Program-made: the position numbers and the translations under genes
NCBI GenBank assembly: GCA_036555065.1
Contig: DATBLZ010000081.1
Coordinates: 12,701 to 76,700, forward strand
Direction of reading: 5' to 3'
DNA length: 64,000 nt
From: DATBLZ01 sp036555065
Lineage (GTDB): Bacteria > Pseudomonadota > Gammaproteobacteria > Steroidobacterales > Rariloculaceae
In this document: positions 27,058-34,536 of the stretch, piece after piece
How positions within the stretch are numbered: position 1 is the stretch's first letter
How the letters are laid out: each line of letters starts with the position of its first letter
The notes under the pieces: generated by a model
Database searches by the model: none
Seen by the model: the letters and a program-made list of their open reading frames with translations, nothing else
What the model was told of the DNA's origin: nothing

Positions 27058-28548
27058 ATGATCTGTCTGCCCGAGCCGGACGCCGGCATCCTCGCACGTC
27101 GCGAACGAATCGTTACGGCGCTGCGCGCGCTCGTCGCGCCCGGCAATGTCATCGACGAGGCGCTGCGCCTCAAGGCATACGAGACCGACGCGCTCACGGC
27201 ATATCGCCAAGTCCCGCTCGCCGTCGTCTTGCCGGAATCGACGGCCGAGGTCGCCGCGATCCTGCGTTACGCGCACCGCGAAGGCGTCAATGTCGTCCCG
27301 CGCGGCGCGGGCACGTCGCTGTCGGGCGGCGCGATCCCGGCCGCGGACGCGATCGTCGTCGGCGTGGGCAAATTCAACCGCATTCTCGACATCGATTACG
27401 CCAATCGCTGCGTCGTCGCGCAAAGCGGCGTCACGAATCTCGCGATCAGCCACGCGGTCGGCGAGTGCGGCTTCTACTATGCACCCGACCCTTCGAGCCA
27501 GATCGCGTGCACGATCGGCGGCAACGTCGCGGAGAATTCCGGCGGCGTGCACTGCCTCAAATACGGCTTGACGACGAATAACGTGCTCGGCGTCGAGCTC
27601 GTCTGCCCGGACGGTGAGGTCGTGCGGCTCGGCGGCAAGCACCTCGATAGCGGACACTACGATTTGCTCGGGCTCACCGTCGGCTCCGAAGGCCTCATCG
27701 GCATCGTCACCGAGGTGACCGTACGGATCCTCAAACGACCGCAAACGGCGCGCGCGCTCTTGATCGGCTTTCCGTCGGTGGAGACGGCCGCAGAGACGGT
27801 CGCCGCGATCATCGCGGCCGGCATCGTCCCGGCCGGAATGGAAATGATGGACCGACCCGCGATTCATGCGGCCGAGGCTTTCGTGCAGGTGGGCTACCCG
27901 CTCGATGTCGAGGCGCTGCTCATCATCGAGCTCGACGGCCCCGCTGTCGAGGTCGACCTCCTCATCGAGCGAGTCTCGGCGATCGCGCGCGCCCACAGTG
28001 CCGTAAGCTCGCGCGCTTCCGCAAACGAGGCCGAGCGGCTCGCGTTCTGGGCCGGCCGCAAGGCCGCGTTCCCCGCCGTCGGCCGGTTGAGCCCTGATTA
28101 CTACTGCATGGACGGCACGATTCCGCGCCGCGAGCTGCCCAAAGTGCTGCGGGCGATCGGCGCGATGTCGAAGCGCTTTGGGCTGCGCGTTGCGAACGTG
28201 TTTCACGCCGGCGATGGCAATCTGCATCCGTTGATCATGTATGACGCCAACGTGCCTGAGGAGCTCGAAAAAGCCGAGCAATTCGGCCAAGAGATCCTGA
28301 AGCTTTGCGTCGACGTTGGCGGCGTCTTGACCGGCGAGCACGGCGTCGGCCTCGAGAAGCGCGATCTCATGACCTACCAGTTCGCGGCCGACGATCTCGA
28401 GCTCCAGCACCGCGTCAAGCATGCGTTCGATCCGAACGTGCGCTTCAACCCGGGCAAGGTCTATCCGGCGCTCCGCCGTTGCGCCGAGCAGGGCCGCGAG
28501 CACGTGCATGCGGGCGCCGAGCGGTTTCCCGAGCTGCCGCGCTTCTGA
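27058..28548 (+). CDS. glcD: Glycolate oxidase FAD subunit GlcD
   Basis: A 496-residue FAD-linked oxidase. The FAD-binding segment VVPRGAGTSLSGGAIP and SSQIACTIGGNVAENSGG lie in the N-terminal half. The C-terminus has VFHAGDGNLHPLI and GEHGVGLEKRDLM, all typical of GlcD. With GlcE and GlcF it oxidises glycolate to glyoxylate and passes electrons to the quinone pool. Its stop overlaps the glcE start by one base (TGATG). Confidence 0.93.
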   Translation: MICLPEPDAGILARRERIVTALRALVAPGNVIDEALRLKAYETDALTAYRQVPLAVVLPESTAEVAAILRYAHREGVNVVPRGAGTSLSGGAIPAADAIVVGVGKFNRILDIDYANRCVVAQSGVTNLAISHAVGECGFYYAPDPSSQIACTIGGNVAENSGGVHCLKYGLTTNNVLGVELVCPDGEVVRLGGKHLDSGHYDLLGLTVGSEGLIGIVTEVTVRILKRPQTARALLIGFPSVETAAETVAAIIAAGIVPAGMEMMDRPAIHAAEAFVQVGYPLDVEALLIIELDGPAVEVDLLIERVSAIARAHSAVSSRASANEAERLAFWAGRKAAFPAVGRLSPDYYCMDGTIPRRELPKVLRAIGAMSKRFGLRVANVFHAGDGNLHPLIMYDANVPEELEKAEQFGQEILKLCVDVGGVLTGEHGVGLEKRDLMTYQFAADDLELQHRVKHAFDPNVRFNPGKVYPALRRCAEQGREHVHAGAERFPELPRF

Positions 28549-29678
28549 TGGGCGCGGGCGTCGCAACCTCGCGATTGGCGCCGCGCGACGCGGCCGAGCT
28601 CGCGGAAATCGTCCGCGCTCATCCGCGGCCGCTGGAGCCCTTAGGCTTCGGCTCGAAACGCTCGATCGGCCGGCCCATCGACGCGGACCCGCTCGATCTC
28701 TCGGCGCTCGACGGCATCCTGGCTTACGAGCCCGACGAGCTCGTGGTCACGGCGCGCGCGGCGACGCCGCTCGCGGTCGTCGAAACTGCGCTTGCGGCGC
28801 ATGGTCAACGCCTCGCGTTCGAGCCGCCCGACTACGGACCGTTGCTCGGCGTGGCGCCCATGCAGACGCTGGGCGGCGTGCTCGCGGCGAACCTCGCGGG
28901 CTCGCGGCGCGTGACCGCCGGCGCCGCACGCGATCACTTTCTCGGCTTCGAAGCCGTGAGTGGTCATGGGAAGCGTTTCAAAGCCGGCGGCAAAGTCGTC
29001 AAAAACGTCACGGGTTACGATTTGCCTAAGCTCGTCGCGGGCTCCTGGGGCACGCTTGCTGTCCTCACGGAGGTCACGCTTCGCGTCGCTCCGGCGCCCG
29101 AGACCGAGACCACGCTGATCGTCGAGTCCGAGACGCCGGCGCGCGCCGTCGAGCTGATGGCGCAGGCGCTCGGCTCGTCCTGCGACGTCTCATCGGCCGC
29201 ATTCGATCCGCGCCAAGGGGTTGCGCTGCGCCTCGAAGGCTTTACGGCCTCGGTCGACGCCCGTGCGGCCGCGTTATCCACGCTGCTCGACGCCGGCGGA
29301 ACCGCGCTCGAGCCGCCCGAGTCGCGGGCGTTTTGGGCCCGGCACGGCGGCGCCCATGCGCTCGCCGACTGGCCCGTCGTTTGGCGGATCTCGATTCCCC
29401 CGAGCCACGCGCCGCGCGTCCTCGCGTCGCTCGCCGCCGAGCGTTATCTGCTCGATTGGGGCGGCGGGCTCATTTGGGCCGCTTACGGCCGGCTCGACGT
29501 TGCGCGGGTGCGCGGTGCACTCCGCGCAGGCCACGCGACGCTCGTCAAGGCGCCGGCGAGCGCGCGTCGCGAGACGTGCTCGTTTCCACCCCCGCCCGCA
29601 TCGCTCGCCGCCGTGCATGCGCGCATCAAGCTTGCGTTCGATCCCGACAATCGGCTCAACCCGGGGAAACTGGACTAA
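28548..29678 (+). CDS. glcE: Glycolate oxidase FAD-binding subunit GlcE
   Basis: A 376-residue protein from ATG 28548; a longer upstream frame is only a shadow of glcD. It has LGFGSKRSIGRP, MQTLGGVLAANLAGSRRV and GGKVVKNVTGYDLPKLVAGSWG, the hallmark of GlcE, and ends DPDNRLNPGKL as in the family. It is the second flavin-fold subunit of glycolate oxidase. Confidence 0.92.
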   Translation: MGAGVATSRLAPRDAAELAEIVRAHPRPLEPLGFGSKRSIGRPIDADPLDLSALDGILAYEPDELVVTARAATPLAVVETALAAHGQRLAFEPPDYGPLLGVAPMQTLGGVLAANLAGSRRVTAGAARDHFLGFEAVSGHGKRFKAGGKVVKNVTGYDLPKLVAGSWGTLAVLTEVTLRVAPAPETETTLIVESETPARAVELMAQALGSSCDVSSAAFDPRQGVALRLEGFTASVDARAAALSTLLDAGGTALEPPESRAFWARHGGAHALADWPVVWRISIPPSHAPRVLASLAAERYLLDWGGGLIWAAYGRLDVARVRGALRAGHATLVKAPASARRETCSFPPPPASLAAVHARIKLAFDPDNRLNPGKLD

Positions 29679-29713
29679 TGCGCCCGACAGCCCGAGTGCG
29701 CTGAGGCGGCCCG

Positions 29714-31036
29714 ATGCAGACGCGCTTCACGCCTGAGCAACTTCGCGATCCCGATATCGCGGCCGCCGAGCCGATTCTGCGCAAGTGCGTGCATTGCGGC
29801 TTTTGCACCGCGACGTGCCCGACTTACGTCTTGCTCGGCGACGAGCTCGACGGCCCGCGCGGCCGCATCTATCTGATCAAGGACATGCTCGAGCACGAGC
29901 GCCCGGCGACCGCGGGCATCGTGCAGCACATCGACCGCTGTCTCTCGTGCCTCGCATGCACGACGACGTGTCCTTCGGGCGTGCATTACCAACACCTCAT
30001 CGACCACGCGCGCGTGCGCGTCGAGCGCACGTATCGACGTCCGTTCGGGGACCGCGTCATCCGCGGCCTGCTCGCGTGGGTGCTGCCCTACCCCGCGCGA
30101 TTTCGTTGGGTGCTTCGGCTTGCGCGGCTCGCGCGCCCGTTCGCCGCGCTTTTCCCTCGGCGCCTACGCGCGATGCTCGCGCTCGTGCCGCGCCGCCAAG
30201 CGCGGGGCGGGGTTGTGGGAGCGCCTGTAGAAGGTCCCGTGGGAGCCCCTGTAGAAGCGGCTTCAGCCGCGACTCTTCAAGGCGACAGGGCAACGCCGCC
30301 GCGCGGCCGCGTCGCCCTGCTCGCCGGCTGCGTGCAGACGGTCGTCGGACCCGAAATCAATGCGGCCACCGAGCGCCTGCTGCGCCGCCTCGGCTTTGAC
30401 GTCGTGACAATCGACGGTTGCTGCGGCTCGATCGTGCACCACCTCGGGCGCGAAGCGCAGAATCGCGCGCTCGCTGCGCGCGTAATCGAGCGCCTGCACG
30501 CCGAGCATTCGGCACGGCCGCTCACTGCGATCATCGTCAACGCGTCGGGCTGCGGCACGCACCTCAAGGACTACGACTTCATCTTCCGCAACGATTCGGC
30601 GCTGGCGAGCAAGGCCGACGTCATCAGCGCGCTTACGCGCGACGTTAGTGAGTTTCTCGCCGCTCATGGCCTGCCGAAGGCGACGATTTCGCCGGGTCTT
30701 GCCGTCGCCTATCACTCCGCATGCTCCCTGCAGCACGGCCAGAAAATCGACCGCGAGCCGCGCGAGCTGCTCGTGCGTGCCGGTTTCCGAGTCGCGGAGA
30801 TTCCCGAGGGGCACCTCTGTTGCGGCTCCGCCGGCACGTTCAACATGCTGCAGCCGGAGATCGCAGCGCGGCTCCGTGAGCGCAAGCTCGCCAACGCCAG
30901 GCGCACGGGCGCCTCGCTCGTTGCGACCGGAAACATCGGCTGCATCACGCAGCTCGGGGGCGCCGGCGGTCTCCCGATCGTGCACACGGTCGAGCTGCTG
31001 GACTGGGCGACGGGCGGGCCTAAGCCCTTGAGGTAA
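29714..31036 (+). CDS. glcF: Glycolate oxidase iron-sulfur subunit GlcF, with REP-derived insert
   Basis: A 440-residue protein. Two 4Fe-4S motifs are complete: Cys 25, 28, 31, 35 and Cys 76, 79, 82, 86. Two CCG domains follow, marked by CCGSIVHHLG and CCGSAGTFN. Residues about 167-187 (VVGAPVEGPVGAPVEAASAA) are encoded by a REP-like array that keeps the frame open. This segment lies in the linker between the ferredoxin part and the first CCG domain, so function may be preserved. Gap to glcE is 35 bp. Confidence 0.9.
   Translation: MQTRFTPEQLRDPDIAAAEPILRKCVHCGFCTATCPTYVLLGDELDGPRGRIYLIKDMLEHERPATAGIVQHIDRCLSCLACTTTCPSGVHYQHLIDHARVRVERTYRRPFGDRVIRGLLAWVLPYPARFRWVLRLARLARPFAALFPRRLRAMLALVPRRQARGGVVGAPVEGPVGAPVEAASAATLQGDRATPPRGRVALLAGCVQTVVGPEINAATERLLRRLGFDVVTIDGCCGSIVHHLGREAQNRALAARVIERLHAEHSARPLTAIIVNASGCGTHLKDYDFIFRNDSALASKADVISALTRDVSEFLAAHGLPKATISPGLAVAYHSACSLQHGQKIDREPRELLVRAGFRVAEIPEGHLCCGSAGTFNMLQPEIAARLRERKLANARRTGASLVATGNIGCITQLGGAGGLPIVHTVELLDWATGGPKPLR
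30214..30272 (+). repeat. REP-like array inside glcF, copy 3
   Basis: TGTGGGAGCGCCTGTAGAAG, a spacer GTCCC, then GTGGGAGCCCCTGTAGAAGC and GGCTTCAGCCGCGA. The GTGGGAGC head occurs twice and the closing stem GCGGCTTCAGCCGC once, so this is a partly duplicated element. It is in frame with glcF and encodes a Gly/Ala/Val/Pro-rich insert. Confidence 0.85.
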
Positions 31037-31105
31037 AGGCGGCCGGGCGCCGGAACTTGCACCATACGCTAGAATAGAACTTCACCTTCCCGAGGTACGA
31101 AAACA

Positions 31106-32299
31106 ATGATCACGATTCGACCAATTCGCGCACTCGCATTCACCACCGCCGTCCTCTTGAGCGCGAGCCTCGCGCTCGCCCAGCCGCCCGGGCCTCCGGG
31201 GGAGAACTTCAAGGTCGTCACGTTCGTCGAGGGCCTGAAGAATCCTTGGAGCATGGCGTTTCTGCCGAACGGCGACATGCTCGTCACTGAGCGTCCCGGC
31301 ACGCTGCGCATCATCCGCAACGGCCAACTGCTGCCGGATCCCGTGCCCGGCGTGCCCGCCGTGCGCGCGCAAGGTCAGGGCGGTCTTCAGGAAGTCGCGC
31401 TGCATCCGAACTTCGCCGCGAACCACATCCTCTACCTGAGCTACGCAAAGCCGAATGCGGATGGTTCGCAAGGTACGACGGCGCTGAGCCGCGCGCGCTT
31501 CGAGAACGATCGCTTAGTCGACGTCAAGGAGATCTTCGAGGCCAAAGCGTGGGCAAATACGCCGGGCCACTTCGGTGCGCGCATTGCGTTCGATCGCGAG
31601 GGACACCTGTTCATGTCGGTCGGTGACCGCATGGCGGGTCTGCTCGAGGGCCCGATGGGCGGCCCGGGACTCGTGAACCACCCGGCCCAGCAGCTATCGA
31701 GCCACCAAGGCAAGATCATTCGCTTGAACGACGACGGCAGCGTGCCTAACGACAACCCATTCGTTGGCCGCGCCGGAGCGCTACCTGAGATCTGGAGCTT
31801 GGGGCATCGCAACCCGCAAGGGCTCGCGCTTCGTCCCGGCACGGACGAGCTCTGGTCGAGCGAGCATGGTCCGCAAGGCGGCGACGAGTTGAACATCATC
31901 CGCCGCGGCGCGAACTACGGCTGGCCCGTGATCGGTTATGGCGCCAACTACGTCGTCGGCACCGAGATTCATGCCGACCGCTATCACGAGGGCATGGAGC
32001 AACCGCGCGCGTTCTGGGTGCCGTCGATCGGCATCTCGGCACTGCTCTTCTATCAGGGCGACAAATTCCCGAACTGGAAGGGCAACGCGTTCGTTGCGGG
32101 CATGTCGGGCAACTACCGGCAGCTCGTGCGGATCGCGCTCAACGGCGAGGTCGTCACGAGCCGCGAGCCGCTGCTCGTCGGGCAGTTCCGGATTCGCGAC
32201 ATACGCGAAGGGCCTGACGGCTTCGTTTATCTCGCGACCGACAACATGTACCCCGGTCAGCCGAGCCCGATCGTGCGCTTGGAGCCCGAAGCCGACTAA
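31106..32299 (+). CDS. PQQ-dependent sugar dehydrogenase family protein, second copy, exported
   Basis: A 397-residue protein with signal peptide MITIRPIRALAFTTAVLLSASLALA. The propeller segments NPWSMAFLPNGDMLVTERPG, GGLQEVALHPNFAANHILYLSY, SSEHGPQGGDELNII and ANYGWPVIGYG are closer to the classical YliI/Asd pattern than the copy at 3570. Predicted role: periplasmic PQQ-linked oxidation of aldoses. No PQQ biosynthesis gene is in the window. Confidence 0.9.
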   Translation: MITIRPIRALAFTTAVLLSASLALAQPPGPPGENFKVVTFVEGLKNPWSMAFLPNGDMLVTERPGTLRIIRNGQLLPDPVPGVPAVRAQGQGGLQEVALHPNFAANHILYLSYAKPNADGSQGTTALSRARFENDRLVDVKEIFEAKAWANTPGHFGARIAFDREGHLFMSVGDRMAGLLEGPMGGPGLVNHPAQQLSSHQGKIIRLNDDGSVPNDNPFVGRAGALPEIWSLGHRNPQGLALRPGTDELWSSEHGPQGGDELNIIRRGANYGWPVIGYGANYVVGTEIHADRYHEGMEQPRAFWVPSIGISALLFYQGDKFPNWKGNAFVAGMSGNYRQLVRIALNGEVVTSREPLLVGQFRIRDIREGPDGFVYLATDNMYPGQPSPIVRLEPEAD

Positions 32300-32308
32300 G
32301 AAGAGCAC

Positions 32309-33286
32309 CTAGCGCAGGACGTATTTCTTGACAGTCTGCGACCCGACCTCGGCGCCGTAGATGTTTCCCGCGGCATCGGCCGCGATGCCGTGCGCGCCGG
32401 TCTCTTGCGCGTTCGCAGGGTCGAATTCGGGATCGGGAATGAAGGCCGTGACGACGCCGTCGTGCGCGCTGCCGATGCGGATGCCGCGCGGCCAACCGGG
32501 ATTCCGTTCCGCGTTCGACTGGTTGTCGGATACGTAGAGCACATCGTTCGCATCGATGAAGAGTCCGCTCGGCCGGCCGAACTGCGTCCACGCGGCGATG
32601 AACTCGCCCTCTTGATCGAAGATCTGGATGCGGTTGTTGTCGCGGTCCGCGACGAACAAACGGCCGCGTGAATCGAGCGCGAGCGCGTGCGGCACGCGAA
32701 ACCGTCCTGGCGCCGAGCCGCTGCCGCCCCATGATTTGATGAACGCGCCATCGCGCGCGAGCTTGACAATACGATTGTTCGAGTCGGGCTCATGGCCGTC
32801 CGCGACGAAGACATCCCCGTTCGGCGCGACGACGACTGCAGTCGGGCCGTTGAAATGCGCTGCGTCGTTGCCGGGCATGTCCGCTTCGCCGAGCCGCATG
32901 AGCACCTCGCCGGCCGCGCTCATTTTGACGACTTGATGGCCCTTGCCCTCCCCGGCGCGCGCGTCGGTGACCCAAACGTTGCCTTCGGCATCGACGTAGA
33001 GGCCGTGCGGCCACGCGAAGAGCCCCGCGCCGAAAGAGCGCAACAGCGTGCCCGACGCGTCGTAGAGCCGGATCGGCGCAACCGCGTCACGGCCGACGCA
33101 GTCATTGCCGCCGCACCGCTCGGCGACCCAGATGAGGCCGTCGGCGCCCGGATAGACCGCACTGACCGATCCCAGCGGTGCGGTTTCGAGGTTCTGCACC
33201 CATTGCGGCAGCGTCCTATAGGGATTCGGTTGTGCCCCGACCGCTGCGGCGAATCCGGCAAGTGTCACGGCAACGGCACATCGCAT
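32309..33286 (-). CDS. Exported NHL-repeat six-bladed propeller protein
   Basis: A 325-residue protein with signal peptide MRCAVAVTLAGFAAAVGAQ and repeated NHL-type units: WPHGLYVDAEGNVWVTDA, GPTAVVVAPNGDVFVADGH, VPHALALDSRGRLFVADRDNNRIQIF (about 195-220), RPSGLFIDANDVLYVSD. The fold resembles peptidyl-alpha-hydroxyglycine alpha-amidating lyase, but NHL propellers also serve as binding platforms, so no enzyme activity is assigned. A Cys pair (CGGNDC) sits near residue 58. It converges on the sugar dehydrogenase gene, with 9 bp between the stops. Confidence 0.78.
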   Translation of the reverse strand: MRCAVAVTLAGFAAAVGAQPNPYRTLPQWVQNLETAPLGSVSAVYPGADGLIWVAERCGGNDCVGRDAVAPIRLYDASGTLLRSFGAGLFAWPHGLYVDAEGNVWVTDARAGEGKGHQVVKMSAAGEVLMRLGEADMPGNDAAHFNGPTAVVVAPNGDVFVADGHEPDSNNRIVKLARDGAFIKSWGGSGSAPGRFRVPHALALDSRGRLFVADRDNNRIQIFDQEGEFIAAWTQFGRPSGLFIDANDVLYVSDNQSNAERNPGWPRGIRIGSAHDGVVTAFIPDPEFDPANAQETGAHGIAADAAGNIYGAEVGSQTVKKYVLR

Positions 33287-33357
33287 AGGCCGAGTTTACC
33301 GCTAAAACCTTGAACTGGTTGGGGTTCTCGGCCTTCACCGCCGCTTAGACTTGATGG

Positions 33358-34536
33358 ATGCGCGCGCTCGAAGACCTTGTCCAATTCGAAAGTGCGAACT
33401 CCGGTCTCGCGTTCCGCGAGCATGTCTATGCCGCGAGCGAACGCGTCGACCTGCTCCGCGATCTCATTGGTCTTGCGAATGCGAGTGTTCAGGGGCCGCG
33501 CTTCCTCGTCCTCGGCGTCAAGGACGTCGTCGGCGGCGAGCGCGCGATCACGGGATTGGCGGCAGACGTGTGGAACGAATGGCGCGCGATGCTGCCGGCG
33601 CTGATCGCGGGCGCCACCGAGCCGCCGCTCGACGTCACGGTCCGTACGTTACAAATCGACGGCAAGGTCGTCGGCGCGCTGTGCCTCACGGCATGTGCGG
33701 ATCAACCGTACTTGATCAGCGGCCGAAGCCACACTGATCTTCCGGCCGGCTGCGGATGGCTGCGACGCGGGCCGCATCTCTTCCCTCTGTTGCGCCAGGA
33801 TCTCCAGCGCATGTTCGAAGCGAAGCTCGCGGGGGCCGCACCGAGCACCGACGTCAGAATAGGCTTTGCCGGGGACGAGCCGCGCAGCGCGATCGCGCTG
33901 CCGGTGCTCAGGCTCGAGCGATTGCCATCGGCGGTCGCGGCGAAAAAGATCGGCAAGGTCCTCAAGGCCAAGCAAGACGCAAAATCGATGGGCAAAACAC
34001 GAACGGATCTCATGCGCCTCGTGCACGCGCAAGTCTTCGGCGTCGACCGTCCCTTCGAGAGCCACAGCGACGATTCGCTGCGCATGCAGATCGAAAGCTC
34101 CAAGCAGGATTACCGGCCTGCCGACGAGTACTATGCGTTCGAGGTGCGCGCCCATCGGCTCGACGTCGTCGTGCACAACCCAGGGCGAGTCGCGCTCGAT
34201 AATTCGACGATCCGCATGACGATGCCGCGGATCGAGGGAATCGGCATCGCGGACCGGCTGTACGCGGCTCCGGACGCCCAGGCGCCGACGAGCGGCTACC
34301 CGCGAGTCAAAGCGAGCGCGCGCACGATCAGCATCGAGGCCGAGGTCGGTAGCCTGCCCGCGGGCAATGTCGTCAGCGTGTTCGAGCACGCACCGCGATT
34401 CTGGGCGCGCCCCGCGGCTGCGGGCAAGACTATCCCCGTCGACGTGACGCTGCACGCGCGCGAGCTTCGTGACCCCGTCCGCGAGACGCTGACGATCCGC
34501 ATCGTCGACGCTAAGGCCCGAGCGCGAACGCGATGA
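33358..34536 (+). CDS. AlbA_2/Schlafen-like N-domain protein, unknown function
   Basis: A 392-residue cytoplasmic protein. The N-terminus reads LVQFESANSGLAFREHVY, then LLRDLIGLANASVQGPRFLVLGVKD and ITGL. This matches the AlbA_2 (Schlafen-type) pattern of an E/F-K/R-E start, a helix ending ALAN and a strand giving Gly-Val-x-Asp. The C-terminal 240 residues are unrecognised. AlbA_2 proteins bind nucleic acids and occur in regulators and defence proteins. It is divergent from the NHL gene and overlaps the end of the quinoprotein gene by 26 bp. Confidence 0.6.
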   Translation: MRALEDLVQFESANSGLAFREHVYAASERVDLLRDLIGLANASVQGPRFLVLGVKDVVGGERAITGLAADVWNEWRAMLPALIAGATEPPLDVTVRTLQIDGKVVGALCLTACADQPYLISGRSHTDLPAGCGWLRRGPHLFPLLRQDLQRMFEAKLAGAAPSTDVRIGFAGDEPRSAIALPVLRLERLPSAVAAKKIGKVLKAKQDAKSMGKTRTDLMRLVHAQVFGVDRPFESHSDDSLRMQIESSKQDYRPADEYYAFEVRAHRLDVVVHNPGRVALDNSTIRMTMPRIEGIGIADRLYAAPDAQAPTSGYPRVKASARTISIEAEVGSLPAGNVVSVFEHAPRFWARPAAAGKTIPVDVTLHARELRDPVRETLTIRIVDAKARARTR

